Shown here: in pieces, positions 52,069 to 62,064 of the stretch
Numbering within the stretch: the first letter of the stretch is position 1
Layout of the letters: the number at the start of each line of letters is the position of its first letter
DNA from: CAYNFR01 sp964396595
GTDB taxonomy: Bacteria > Bacteroidota > Bacteroidia > Chitinophagales > Saprospiraceae
Assembly: GCA_964396595.1 (NCBI GenBank)
Contig: CAYNFR010000022.1
Location: 1 to 62,125 of the forward strand
Direction of reading: 5' to 3'
DNA length: 62,125 nucleotides
Made by a program: the position numbers and the translations under genes
Notes under the pieces: generated by a model
What the model was told of the DNA's origin: nothing
Seen by the model: only the letters and a program-made list of their open reading frames with translations
Databases searched by the model: none

Positions 52069-53763
52069 TTAATAACCCGGATTTTGCACGAGATAACCAT
52101 CAAGAATTGAGGAGCCATCTATAGCAGTCTGCGGTAAAGGGAATATCCTCCTGAATACATCACTGTTACTCTTTTCAGTCCATGTTCCTTCATACTTGCC
52201 GAAGCGGATCATGTCTGTTCTTCTCAAGCATTCCCAATAAAACTCAAAACCTCGCTCTCTGAACAATAAATCTAGATCAATACTTGACATTGCCGGTGGC
52301 GCTGGAGGACGTGCTGTTCTAGACGCGCGAACAAAATTCACATCTCTTAATGCAGAAGATGCATCATTTTTACGTAAAAGAGCTTCTGCGCGCATTAAGT
52401 AAACATCGGCGAGACGTAGGATGATAATGTCATGCTCACCGCGTCGTCTTCCATTATCTGACGTACGACTAAACTCATATTTTAAAACGCGATAGCCCGT
52501 ACTGTAATCGCTTCCTTGGGTAGTAAAATCTACCTCCTCTGTGAAAGACACCGGAGTCGTAGGGCGATTTCTACTTAAATTAAATAGCTGAGTGATTAAA
52601 AAACGTCCATCATCACATCGCACGAAGTTTCCGCTCTCACGCACTAAACCGAATTGATTGCCACGAAGTATTCCTCTATTGAATTCATAATCTTCTGCTC
52701 TGTAGCACGTATCACGCCCTTCTGTTTTAAAAGTCATATTCTCTTTAAAAAAGCGCGGATCTATCGATGGGTCTTGCCCCGGGTAGGCCGCCACCCATGA
52801 CCTATAAAAATCCGAGGTTATAGCCGGCCCATCTGTACCATTAGCGCCGGGAAATGCCGGCAATGGACGCTGATCTCCTGAAAGTGAAAAATAAGCGAAT
52901 CTATTATGTCCATTCAAATCTTGTCGCTGATCGACTGCAAATACTATCTCCGGATTATTCTTGTTGGAGTCATCAAATATTTCGAAATATTCGGGAGACA
53001 TAGAAAACTGATTACTATTGATTATCTGATTACAATAATTAATCACTTCATCCATATCCGCTTCTGAAAACTGAAAACTAGTTGCATATCGATCTCTATA
53101 AACGGCAGCATTTAAGTGTAATCTTGCGAGCAGTCCCCACACAGCCGCTTTTGTCAGTCTACCATGACCTACTTCTCGCTTTGTTTGTAAATTGGGTTCA
53201 GCCTTTTTAAACTCACCAATCAAATATTCAAGTGCCTCCGTGCCCCTTAAAATCTCCGAGGTTACAGAAGGATCTTCCTTCCTAAAAACTATACCATACA
53301 AATCAAACAACATCATATTGTAAAAGGCCTTCATTCCGATTGCCTCAGCCAGATAAGTGACTTTATTAGGATCATTAACTGTGGGTAATTCATTTATCGC
53401 CGTAACACACCTCGATATTGATTGAACCAACGGATTCCAAGTATTACGCACATTAGCCGTCAGGCCATTATACGTGTGTGTATTTAACTCAATATAAATA
53501 CCATTGTCACCCCAGTCTGTGCCTCCACGATAAGGAAGAATAGCCTCGTCCGTTGTTATCTCTTGTAAAGCGAAATACGTAGTGTGTAAATAAACATTAA
53601 CAAGTAGACTGTAGGCTGGTGCCAGAATGCTCTGGCCGGGATTATTGGCAGGAAGGGCAGTCGTAAAGGTTTCGTCTAGTACTTGCTCCTCAAGGTCTGT
53701 ACAACTATAAAAAAGTATATTGCTGACGAACAATAAACTTAGTAATATTCTTAAAGTTTTCAT
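52069..53763 (-). CDS. SusD/RagB-family nutrient-binding outer-membrane lipoprotein
   Basis: The product (564 residues from the ATG at 53763; an alternative ATG three codons earlier) has a lipoprotein signal (LFYSC) and the SusD layout: IELNTHTYNG, ITAINELPTV, the TPR-like region with LIGEFKKAEPNLQ, and the C-terminal LADVYLMRAEALLRKNDASSALRDVNFVRASR with RERGFEFYWECLRRTDMIRFG. It caps the SusC porin encoded upstream and binds a glycan or peptide at the surface. The type of nutrient is unknown; no glycoside hydrolase is next to it. Confidence 0.95.
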   Translation of the reverse strand: MKTLRILLSLLFVSNILFYSCTDLEEQVLDETFTTALPANNPGQSILAPAYSLLVNVYLHTTYFALQEITTDEAILPYRGGTDWGDNGIYIELNTHTYNGLTANVRNTWNPLVQSISRCVTAINELPTVNDPNKVTYLAEAIGMKAFYNMMLFDLYGIVFRKEDPSVTSEILRGTEALEYLIGEFKKAEPNLQTKREVGHGRLTKAAVWGLLARLHLNAAVYRDRYATSFQFSEADMDEVINYCNQIINSNQFSMSPEYFEIFDDSNKNNPEIVFAVDQRQDLNGHNRFAYFSLSGDQRPLPAFPGANGTDGPAITSDFYRSWVAAYPGQDPSIDPRFFKENMTFKTEGRDTCYRAEDYEFNRGILRGNQFGLVRESGNFVRCDDGRFLITQLFNLSRNRPTTPVSFTEEVDFTTQGSDYSTGYRVLKYEFSRTSDNGRRRGEHDIIILRLADVYLMRAEALLRKNDASSALRDVNFVRASRTARPPAPPAMSSIDLDLLFRERGFEFYWECLRRTDMIRFGKYEGTWTEKSNSDVFRRIFPLPQTAIDGSSILDGYLVQNPGY

Positions 53764-53775
53764 ATTTAACATTAT

Positions 53776-56724
53776 TTAAAAACTACAATTAATTCCAAAA
53801 ATTATGTTACGTGATCGAGGATAACTCAAGTAGTCTATACCATAAGATAAAACGCCATTGACGCTTCTATCTGTATTCACTTCAGGATCGAATCCATCGT
53901 ACTTTGTGAACAATAACAAATTCTGTCCTGTGATGCTAAATCTTACATCGCTAAATGCACTGAGAAACTTAATCTGATTAATCGGCAAAGTATAACCTAA
54001 TACTAAATTATTTAATCTGAAAAATGATCCATCCTTAAGATATCTCGTGCTTATGGGCGCCGGATTCTGTACAGACTCTTCAGAAAACTGGATAGATTCT
54101 GCTGTTCCATTTACTCCTTTTGAAAATCTCAATTTGTAAAAATGCGCTGTCGCAGTATTGTCATAAATCTTGTTGCCGGAAACCCCATTGAAATTCGCTA
54201 GCAGATCAAAACCCTTGTAGCTTAGCGATCCATTGAAATTGTACATAAAATTAGGCAATGCAGTGCCTGCTACTACACGGTCATTATCGGTCTCAACACC
54301 GTCTCCATCGACATCTCTGAATCTATTAATTCCATTGTCATCAAATCCGATGAAATCTCTCAGATAAAATGCACCGATGGGGTGTCCATTAATGTACCCA
54401 TTGATTGTAGCTGAAGTAAGTCCAGGGCCGGAAGCCGAACCCGAAGGAATAACACTGTAAGGTGAATTTCTCACCACATTATCAATGAAAGTAAAGTTAG
54501 CACCTACCGAATACCTTAAACCATTACTTGTCGAATTCAAGTAGTTAAGGTCTATCTCAAGTCCATTGTTAATGATGCGCATATCAGGGACATTAGACCA
54601 TATCGTGCCGGCAGGTTGAACAGGGTCGGCGGGTATCACCTCTAATAATATATCTCTGGAAGTCTTCGAAAAATAATCAACCGTCGCAGTCAGCCTATTA
54701 TTAAATAAACCGAGGTCTACCCCTATGTTATACTGGCTAGATACCTCCCATTGGATATTGGGATTTGCGAGCCTTGTAAATACTGTGCCGGCAGGATATA
54801 TATCCCCAAATGGATAACTAGTTCCCGGAGTAACAGCTGTAGTAAACCTTGACTGGGTTATTTTTGAAGGAATCTCTTGATTTCCGGTAAGTCCCCAGCC
54901 TCCACGCAATTTTAAATCAATCTGGTCACTAGCAAAAAATGACTCTTCAGATAATCTCCATCCTAGAGAGAATGAGGGGAAAATACCATACTTCCTATTT
55001 TCTCCAAACTTAGACGAGCCGTCTGCTCTGACCGTAGCAGTGAAAAGATATCTACCTTCATGTTGATAAGTAGTACGACCGAAGAAAGACTGGATCTCGT
55101 TGACAAGAGCAAATCCGGTAGGTCTATTATTATTTAATGTTAAGTCCTGTCCTAATCCAGGATTGTTGCGTGGCTCTATACCATTGTCCGGAAATCTATT
55201 AATACTATAAGCGCGTCCATCTAGTCTAATCTTTTGGTATGAATGTCCTGCTAGCGCATTAAAGAAGCTCTTTCCTCTGTTGAGGTTATACGTCAGATAG
55301 TTCTCTGTGAGTACATTCATATTTCGATTATAAAGTGTTGTGAGAGACCCCTCTACGAATGGCTCAGGGCTAGGAAGATTCTGTAGGTCTCGCTGTGTGG
55401 TAGAATTGTCAAATCCCAGATTGAGTTTGTATTCAAGACCTTCGATAATCTTAATGCTCGGAGATATGTTGGCAAGCATTCGATTATTAACAGCTATGTC
55501 TTTAAAGTTCTCAATAGTAAACAGCGGATTACCTTGATCTTGGTATATTTTCACGGATCCATCCGCTTCTCTCGCTGTGTAAGTCGGATTGGCGGTTATA
55601 GCCTGCCCAATGATACTCTGTGTCGCCGGTCTAAGATTATCGGTGCGCACGGCATTGAGGCTTACCTCTATGTTGACTCTATCGTTGAGCGCTTTTTGGG
55701 ACACATTAAGTCTTCCTGAATAGGATTGCAGATCACTATTCTGAATAATTCCCTCTTGATTCTGATATCCCAATGATCCGAAGTATGAAAATTTCTTCGT
55801 GCCCCCGCTAAGACTGAGGTTGTGATTGTGTGTAACGGCTCCGCGAGTTACTTCCTTGAGCCAATCTGTATCACCACCTTCATCTATAAATTCCGCATCT
55901 ATGGCTCTCGCCTCTCGTCGAAATTCTTCAGCATTGAATACTTTCAGATTACTCGCTAAGGTCGAGAAACCCATACTTCCTGAGTAATTAACTTTTGTAA
56001 CGCCTTCCTGGCCTTTTTTTGTCGTAATGATGATGACCCCATTCGCCCCTCTTGCACCATAGATGGCTGTTGCAGATGCATCTTTAAGAACATCTATTGA
56101 TTCAATGTCATCCGAATTGATGAAAGTGAGGGGGTTAGTCGCTAGACCATTGCCCGAATTATCGATGGGAAATCCATCAACGATAAACAGTGGCGTCGAT
56201 CCTGAACGGACACCGCCAGGTCCTCTTATCGTAATGTTTATCGCTGATCCGGGCTCTCCATTTGCACCGACAACATTAACACCGGCTACCTTACCTTGCA
56301 ACAGTTGCTCAGGTGAGTTGACAATTCCCTTGTTAAAATTTTCATTCTTCAATGATTTGACGGATCCGGTAACATCTCTCGATCTGGTAACACCATAACC
56401 GATAACCGTCACTTCATCTAGGCTAGCGGATGCAGGCTCGAGATAAACAGTCACATTATCGCTATCAACTAATACTTCCTTAGTCTGAAAACCAATATAG
56501 CTGATAACTAATGTAGACGGCAAGGAGCTCAAATTGATTTCAAAGATCCCTTCAAAATCACTAATGACACCGACATTAGAGCCTTTTTCTTGAACCGTTG
56601 CCCCGAGCAATGGTAAATTAGTCTCGTTTTCTAACACAATTCCTTTGATAGGAATGGTTGATTGAAAAGCGAAACTCTGATTGAGTACCATAAAGGCACA
56701 TAGGATAAGTAAATTCACTCTCAT
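53776..56724 (-). CDS. SusC/RagA-family TonB-linked outer-membrane transporter
   Basis: The product, 982 residues from the ATG at 56724, has a signal peptide, an N-terminal carboxypeptidase-regulatory-like domain (GIVLENETNLPLLGATVQ), a TonB-box-like DEVTVIGYG, a plug domain with SIDVLKDASATAIYGARGANGVIIITTKKG (the SusC hallmark) and a barrel ending in RSRNIIFGINCSF. A TTG at 56760 would give 12 extra non-signal residues. It pairs with the SusD gene 3 to 12 bp downstream and imports large nutrients with TonB-ExbBD. No adjacent ECF sigma/anti-sigma pair is seen. Confidence 0.96.
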   Translation of the reverse strand: MRVNLLILCAFMVLNQSFAFQSTIPIKGIVLENETNLPLLGATVQEKGSNVGVISDFEGIFEINLSSLPSTLVISYIGFQTKEVLVDSDNVTVYLEPASASLDEVTVIGYGVTRSRDVTGSVKSLKNENFNKGIVNSPEQLLQGKVAGVNVVGANGEPGSAINITIRGPGGVRSGSTPLFIVDGFPIDNSGNGLATNPLTFINSDDIESIDVLKDASATAIYGARGANGVIIITTKKGQEGVTKVNYSGSMGFSTLASNLKVFNAEEFRREARAIDAEFIDEGGDTDWLKEVTRGAVTHNHNLSLSGGTKKFSYFGSLGYQNQEGIIQNSDLQSYSGRLNVSQKALNDRVNIEVSLNAVRTDNLRPATQSIIGQAITANPTYTAREADGSVKIYQDQGNPLFTIENFKDIAVNNRMLANISPSIKIIEGLEYKLNLGFDNSTTQRDLQNLPSPEPFVEGSLTTLYNRNMNVLTENYLTYNLNRGKSFFNALAGHSYQKIRLDGRAYSINRFPDNGIEPRNNPGLGQDLTLNNNRPTGFALVNEIQSFFGRTTYQHEGRYLFTATVRADGSSKFGENRKYGIFPSFSLGWRLSEESFFASDQIDLKLRGGWGLTGNQEIPSKITQSRFTTAVTPGTSYPFGDIYPAGTVFTRLANPNIQWEVSSQYNIGVDLGLFNNRLTATVDYFSKTSRDILLEVIPADPVQPAGTIWSNVPDMRIINNGLEIDLNYLNSTSNGLRYSVGANFTFIDNVVRNSPYSVIPSGSASGPGLTSATINGYINGHPIGAFYLRDFIGFDDNGINRFRDVDGDGVETDNDRVVAGTALPNFMYNFNGSLSYKGFDLLANFNGVSGNKIYDNTATAHFYKLRFSKGVNGTAESIQFSEESVQNPAPISTRYLKDGSFFRLNNLVLGYTLPINQIKFLSAFSDVRFSITGQNLLLFTKYDGFDPEVNTDRSVNGVLSYGIDYLSYPRSRNIIFGINCSF

Positions 56725-56864
56725 TTGGTTAAGTTTTTTATCACAAATAAAATTAGTCAATATGATTATACTTCATGCAGATAAAGGGGTAATATAACAT
56801 TATAATCACGAAATGTTCACTTAATCTTTACGCACTTATACTTAGTTTAGCAAAAAATAACTTT

Positions 56865-57665
56865 ATGAACGATATGCCTTTTTCTAATGTAGATAGCATG
56901 ATCACAAATCTCGTACTATGCTGCCTTATTAGTCTCTTCTCAGCAAGCCATATGACGTCCCAGATAGGTGTACACGCCCATAATGATTATATGCAGTCAA
57001 ATCCTTTTTACGATGCCATAGATGCTGATGTTAACACTATCGAGATAGATGTATTGTTAATCAATGATAGTATCCTCGTGGCACATGATGAAACTGGGCT
57101 TGCTCAAGCGCAACTTATTTCGGAGCAATATTTTATACCTATCACTGAATGGCTCAGTGTTACACAGGGAGATGCAAGGCATATTCAATTTATGATCGAT
57201 ATTAAAAACACACCAGACCAACTGATGACGCGACTCTTGCAGGTAATTGATGAATTGCCTGAATTTAAAATGCTGCTACAAGAAAAAAGAATCCAACCCT
57301 TGTTGATCTCCGGAAGCAAACCACAGTCTTACCGCGGCTGGCCGGAATACATCTTATTTGACCATCAACGTCTTGATGATCTGGCGGAAATCCCAATGGA
57401 GCGCGTGGGTCAATTCAGTTTTAATTTCCGCAAATTTTCGGAATGGGATGGAAACGGACAGTTACCTGATGAGGAAAAGCGCCTCATTCATGCGGTCATC
57501 GAGAGCGTGCATGCGCTTAACAAAAAGATCAGATTCTGGGCTACGCCGGACAACCCTAATGGATGGCGTACCTTGTACAATTTAGGAGTAGATCTGATTA
57601 ATACAGATATGCCTAGAGAATGCCGCGATTTTCTCAATTCAATTCAAGGAATGATGGGCAAATAG
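56865..57665 (+). CDS. GDPD/PI-PLC-like phosphodiesterase-fold protein, exported
   Basis: The 266-residue product has a hydrophobic N-terminal segment (ITNLVLCCLISLFSASHM) that is probably a signal peptide; an inner ATG at 56898 would give a more usual signal. The mature part is a TIM-barrel phosphodiesterase of the glycerophosphodiesterase/PI-PLC superfamily: VHAHNDYMQSNPFYDAIDA (active-site histidine), VNTIEIDVLL, VAHDET, FMIDIK, and IRFWATPDN with LGVDLINTDMP. It resembles the AIM6-like branch. The likely substrate is a phosphodiester of a lipid head group. It is a single gene divergent from susC. Confidence 0.8.
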   Translation: MNDMPFSNVDSMITNLVLCCLISLFSASHMTSQIGVHAHNDYMQSNPFYDAIDADVNTIEIDVLLINDSILVAHDETGLAQAQLISEQYFIPITEWLSVTQGDARHIQFMIDIKNTPDQLMTRLLQVIDELPEFKMLLQEKRIQPLLISGSKPQSYRGWPEYILFDHQRLDDLAEIPMERVGQFSFNFRKFSEWDGNGQLPDEEKRLIHAVIESVHALNKKIRFWATPDNPNGWRTLYNLGVDLINTDMPRECRDFLNSIQGMMGK

Positions 57666-57747
57666 TCCAGACGTCCTTCTACGGGATACGAAGTTACACT
57701 TGCTGGATTCGCTGATTTACCTAATTATAACACGTGGTATTCATACT

Positions 57748-57933
57748 TAGTGTCGTGTTAATCGCATTTTATCGGTTATGTCGCAGATATTTTTTACGCA
57801 GAGTAATGAAAAATTTAAGCTTAGCTTAGTTATTGAGGGTAGTCGAAGTATAGAAACATAAAGAATTCTTCATGAATTAGGAGGGATAAAGAACAAGACT
57901 TGGGCTGACTAAAATGTGGTTAACACGACACTA
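57748..57933. mobile_element. MITE-like element with terminal inverted repeats
   Basis: TAGTGTCGTGTTAA at 57748 to 57761 is the exact reverse complement of 57920 to 57933, and the match continues inward for about ten more bases with two mismatches (tcgcatttta against ccacatttta). The 186-bp unit lacks a gene. Such ends are typical of a non-autonomous insertion sequence derivative. No clear target-site duplication was found at the borders. Confidence 0.7.
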
Positions 57934-57951
57934 GTATCATGCACCACTCTT

Positions 57952-59334
57952 TTAATGAACTTGGCCGTTAGGCAGTGATACCTTATTATAAACACCAAAA
58001 GACTGAAATGATCGCCATACCACGATCATAAACCATATCGTAATAATCACATCAATCATCAATGTGCCGTAATAAATACCGCTGATTCCGATCCACTTAG
58101 GTAACAAGAGCATAACGGGAATATAGAAGAATACCTGTCGCGCCATGGTGATGATACTGGCAGGTCGAGGTCTGTCTACCGCCGGAAGATAGGTTAGGCA
58201 CATGAAAACAAATGGCACAATAGGCAAAATCATGATGTACACTCTGAAATGCCATATGTCTTGACCACTAAAAATTGCCTCTGGCAATAACAATCTGAGA
58301 CTTGTGTCAGGAAAGATGGTCATAAAAAACCAGAAGGGTGCCATGATATAAAATCCCACTTTACAAAACAGCCAAAAGGCCTTTACAACTCTATCATATT
58401 GTCGAGCTCCATAGTTAATACCCACCACAGGCTGCATCGCACGCATTAGACCGAATAGCGGTGTTAAGAGAAAAATCGTCGTCCTATGGACGGCGGCATA
58501 AAATGCAAGATCATCATCATTTCCTATCTCTACAATCGTATTAAAAACGATAAAAGCTTGCAAAAGCCCCATGGCACTCATGATAAATCCCGGAAATCCC
58601 AACCTGGCAATATCTTTTAATGTCTCAGGCACATAAGCCAATGTATCTATGTTCCCGGCAAATGAAGCTCTCCCCTTTTTAAAGTATCTATAGCCTGTAA
58701 TACTATAAATCAACATCCCAATATTCGTCGCCCACGCTGCCCCCTCAATACCCATATCAAAATAACTGATGAAGATCGGTGTAAGTATCAGATTAACAAT
58801 CAATCCGTAACTCATCAAGAAGGCTGCTTCTTTTAGCTTTCCTTCTGCTCTGATAATAAAATTGAGCCCAAGACCATAAACCCATATTGGCGCAGCCAAT
58901 AATGCCACTTTAAAATATCGTACACCATAGTCCAATACTGCTCCTCTACCACCCATAAGCGAAATCATATCTTCTGCATATATCCAACAAGGCACAGCGA
59001 ACAGGACTGAGCTGACCAATACAAAGAGGGTGGTATTTCCTAGTATGCGCTCCTGTGTCTCAACATCATTCTCCCCAAGAGCAATACTGAGCATGTTGCC
59101 AGCACCTGTGCCTACCCAAGTGCCGAAGCCCATCATGATAGAAGTCAATGGATAAGCTAATGCCACCCCCGCTAAGGCGGTGCTGTCCAATAATTGCCCA
59201 ATATAGACCGTATCCATAAAAGCATTCAGTCCAAATAGCATCATCGCTGCCACTGCCGGAATAGACAACTTCCATAATATGGCATTCAAATCTCCCGTCA
59301 GAACGAAAGCTTTCTGAGAATCTCTTGAATTCAT
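57952..59334 (-). CDS. MATE-family multidrug/organic cation efflux transporter
   Basis: The 460-residue product has twelve membrane helices in two homologous halves and typical MATE motifs: LSIPAVAAMMLFGLNAFMDTVYIGQLL at the start of the first half and MRAMQPVVGINYGARQYDRV in the second. It uses a sodium or proton gradient to export cationic compounds. The 3' end abuts the MITE-like element (19 bp), which has not damaged the frame. It follows a GNAT gene on the same strand. Confidence 0.94.
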   Translation of the reverse strand: MNSRDSQKAFVLTGDLNAILWKLSIPAVAAMMLFGLNAFMDTVYIGQLLDSTALAGVALAYPLTSIMMGFGTWVGTGAGNMLSIALGENDVETQERILGNTTLFVLVSSVLFAVPCWIYAEDMISLMGGRGAVLDYGVRYFKVALLAAPIWVYGLGLNFIIRAEGKLKEAAFLMSYGLIVNLILTPIFISYFDMGIEGAAWATNIGMLIYSITGYRYFKKGRASFAGNIDTLAYVPETLKDIARLGFPGFIMSAMGLLQAFIVFNTIVEIGNDDDLAFYAAVHRTTIFLLTPLFGLMRAMQPVVGINYGARQYDRVVKAFWLFCKVGFYIMAPFWFFMTIFPDTSLRLLLPEAIFSGQDIWHFRVYIMILPIVPFVFMCLTYLPAVDRPRPASIITMARQVFFYIPVMLLLPKWIGISGIYYGTLMIDVIITIWFMIVVWRSFQSFGVYNKVSLPNGQVH

Positions 59335-59435
59335 GATGACTATAAACTTCTACTTCGCTAAATAACTAATAGCAAGCAAAGTTGCAAAGAAATGATATAG
59401 GGTCGCCAGAGCCAGATCATATATTGTGTACAGTT

Positions 59436-59912
59436 TCAAAATTGAGCACTCTCATTCTCCCATGCATAATAATTGTGCTCCCTATCCATTTTAAACCCTG
59501 CCCTAGGGTACAAACTATTTCCTACGACATTATCCATAGCCGTCTCGAGCATTAACCCACAGGCGTCAGTCTTCCTACAATGATCTTTTGCCGCATCGAT
59601 TAGTCTAACCGATAACCCCCTACCTCTAAACGACGCTAACACAAACAAGTCATTGAGTAGCCATAATCGCTTCATCTGTGTCGAAGAAAAAAGAGGGTAC
59701 AACTGAGTGAAACCTACTACTTCTCCATCGCTGGCTTGCGCAAGGAAAATCTCCGATTCAGCATTGGTCAATCGTTGTCTTAAAAATGATCTAGCACTAA
59801 CGAGATCGCTTGCTTTACCATAAAAAATACGATATAAATCAAATAGACTTACCAAGTTATCGACATCCTCAGTATAAGCTTGTCTCACATTAAACGATGG
59901 ATCAAAAATCAT
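59436..59912 (-). CDS. GNAT-family N-acetyltransferase
   Basis: The 158-residue product is a GNAT fold with RQAYTEDVDNLVSLF at the start, VVGFTQLYPLFSST and the acetyl-CoA motif LNDLFVLASFRGRGLSVRLIDAAKDHC (R/Q-x-x-G-x-G type, here FRGRGLS), then NSLYPRAGFKMD. The acceptor amine is unknown. It lies 101 bp upstream of the MATE gene on the same strand. Confidence 0.9.
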   Translation of the reverse strand: MIFDPSFNVRQAYTEDVDNLVSLFDLYRIFYGKASDLVSARSFLRQRLTNAESEIFLAQASDGEVVGFTQLYPLFSSTQMKRLWLLNDLFVLASFRGRGLSVRLIDAAKDHCRKTDACGLMLETAMDNVVGNSLYPRAGFKMDREHNYYAWENESAQF

Positions 59913-59943
59913 AAACGAATATTTATCAAGGCATTGTCAAATC

Positions 59944-60753
59944 TCAACTTTCATCAATGATATCGGCAAGCGCTTTGCCACAGGAAGGGCATCGTTCTTG
60001 AATACTCTCCTTCTTGCTAAATGCTTCCGTAAAACCCGAAGATAATATACCCGCCGGCAAAGCAAAAAGTCCGATACCTATTATCGCAATCATACCCCCA
60101 AGAAACTTACCCAAAGGGGTAATAGGATATATGTCGCCATAGCCTACTGTGGTAAGCGTAGCTATGCCCCACCACATCGTCCCTGGAATACTTGAAAAAT
60201 TCTCTGGTTGAGCGAGATTCTCAACAAAGTACATCAATGTCGAAGATACCAGCAGCAAAAACATCACAAATAAAAACGATATGATCAACTCCTCTCTCTT
60301 TTTAACAAAAACGCCACCAATCAATGTCAATGCCAAAACATAACGAGCAATTTTAAATACTCTGAAAATTCTAAATACTCGCAGAGCCCTTAATAAGCGT
60401 AAATCTAAAGCTAAAAACCCTAAATAAAAAGGAAGAATGGCCAATAAGTCAATCAGCATTAAGGGCGTCAGAACATATCGCAAATTGCCTGTAATAGCCT
60501 TCTTGAAATCGGGCAAATAATTTGCTGTCCACACTCTCAAAATGTACTCAACAGTAAAGAAAATTACAGAAAATATCTCGAAAAGTTCGAAGAACCTGCC
60601 ATACTTCAGATATAATGGCTCAACTGTTTCTAAGATCAACGCTATAACATTGGCCAGGATCAAGCTTATGATAAATATATCGATATACCAGCTAAGATCA
60701 CCTGATCTCCTTGAGATCTCTAGTAAGTCATGAATACGTTTTTTAAGTTTCAT
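59944..60753 (-). CDS. Voltage-gated-like potassium channel
   Basis: The product, 269 residues from the ATG at 60753, has six membrane helices, an S4 segment with regularly spaced arginines (DLRLLRALRVFRIFRVFKI, about 117 to 135) and the selectivity filter TTVGYGD (201 to 207), so it is a Kv-type channel protomer that forms tetramers. A TTG at 60780 would add nine residues. Downstream of the last helix, RCPSCGKALADIID ends the protein, a single CxxC pair that could bind zinc between subunits; this is unusual for the family and unexplained. Confidence 0.93.
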   Translation of the reverse strand: MKLKKRIHDLLEISRRSGDLSWYIDIFIISLILANVIALILETVEPLYLKYGRFFELFEIFSVIFFTVEYILRVWTANYLPDFKKAITGNLRYVLTPLMLIDLLAILPFYLGFLALDLRLLRALRVFRIFRVFKIARYVLALTLIGGVFVKKREELIISFLFVMFLLLVSSTLMYFVENLAQPENFSSIPGTMWWGIATLTTVGYGDIYPITPLGKFLGGMIAIIGIGLFALPAGILSSGFTEAFSKKESIQERCPSCGKALADIIDES

Positions 60754-60784
60754 AGTGTCGATACAATTAAGAACAGCCAAGCAA

Positions 60785-61315
60785 TTAGAAGGCTATAATA
60801 ATGAATAATATCATTCGATAGAAATAATCCTCATGAAAATTTACCTCCTCAACGACAGAGTCCAGCACAAATTTACGATAGACCCTAGCCCCCAGCAATC
60901 GCTTGACAAAGTCTTTCTGATCGTGATAATACATATCATCGAGTCGAAAATGGAGATTAACACCATATGCGGGCTCTCCTTTTGGCGCATTCGAAACAAC
61001 ATGATAATAAGCTACCCCCACCATAACGCTGCTATGTGGAAGATCGAGTATGTAATTAAGTATCGCACGCGCACATTACTCCTCACCACCAGTCTAAGGG
61101 CCTCAGATAGTCGCTCCATGCTGATGCAATTAGGCAGTTACAAGAGCGGCTTAGGAGAAAGTATAATCATTGGTAATCACATGAATGGTAACCTTAAACG
61201 GTTCCTTCTTGGGTTTATAATTAAAAGAGTATGTCTGATGTCCACCAAGTTTATATCCCTTAGGTTTGACTGAAAAAGCGACCTTCATCCACTTAGACCA
61301 TGCCGGCATACGGGT
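60785..61315 (-). pseudogene. Degenerate reading frames, unidentified
   Basis: Three lower-strand frames lie in series: a 79-codon frame (60785 to 61024, open upstream to about 61072), a short frame starting near 61118 (MERLSEALRLVV) that seems to continue into it by a frameshift, and a short frame around 61150 to 61300 ending in TIHVITNDYTFS. The composition is protein-like (AYGVNLHFRLDD, VKRLLGARVYRKFVLD) but broken by stops and shifts. I do not recognise a family. It looks like a decayed gene or genes. Confidence 0.4.
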
Positions 61316-61377
61316 ATGCTTATTTTAAACCACCTTTTGCTTAGGTCTCTGAAAATTAAATTTGAATTCCTCAAGAA

Positions 61378-61536
61378 TCAAATAAGACAAAAAATATTTC
61401 CATATATAAAATACCTACCACCATGATCTCCAATATCGATCACCAGACTATAAACCTGATATTCCCTTATTGCTCCATAAACAATTTTGTAATAAGCCTT
61501 AAAGGTTTTGCGATCTGCAAAACGCTTGATCCTCAT
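61378..61536 (-). pseudogene. Possible RelE/ParE-like toxin remnant
   Basis: A 52-codon lower-strand frame reads IKRFADRKTFKAYYKIVYG, then VYSLVIDIGDHG, which resembles the second half of RelE/ParE toxins (typical pattern: ...YYRIRVGDYRIIY...IEVIDIGHR). The last arginine/histidine region is altered (DIGDHGGR) and the first half is missing. Upstream, near 61590 to 61690, the frame MRNTVVIPDSESIAVKLPDE could be the antitoxin end but is not convincing. Likely a decayed toxin gene; low certainty. Confidence 0.35.
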
Positions 61537-61692
61537 ACAGACTATCTTATCGATGGTATCAATCTTCGTCGAGCTCTATATAGTTTTCACAATGGTCTGA
61601 ACAGACTCATTTCATCAGGAAGCTTAACAGCTATACTCTCCGAATCGGGGATAACGACAGTGTTGCGCATCTCATCCTTTTCATTATTGTAA

Positions 61693-62064
61693 TAATCGTA
61701 ACCGTTTCTTGATAACTGTGTAAAAATATAAAGTACATCCTAAATAAAGTGACTAATGAAGCATCTACAAATGACTCTGTAAATCCATCCCTTTGCTGAA
61801 TTTTTTTTTATAGAGTTCGTGATCTGATTGGTAGGCATACCATTTTTATCGCCAATAGCTCGTCAATTAACTTAAATTCTAAAACTGTATCAACCGTGGC
61901 AGCGTTCAATAACCTGGCATCTGCTAACTACACCAGAAATGATAATTGCGCATGAATTTTGCGCACCTGATCGTACCATTAATCAGATGGTTTGGCATAA
62001 GTATGACCACATCTGATCTAGAGATCAGTTGCCTCGTCTTGATAGGAAGATCCCGAGCACTCAT
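61693..62064. other. Intergenic region, nothing recognised
   Basis: About 370 bp, AT-rich, with a T9 run near 61800. No gene, RNA or clear repeat could be supported on either strand. Confidence 0.5.

Noticed and set aside
61423..61692. 89-codon upper-strand frame near the right edge
   Set aside because: The opposite strand gives better protein-like pieces, including the RelE-like remnant, so this is probably a shadow.
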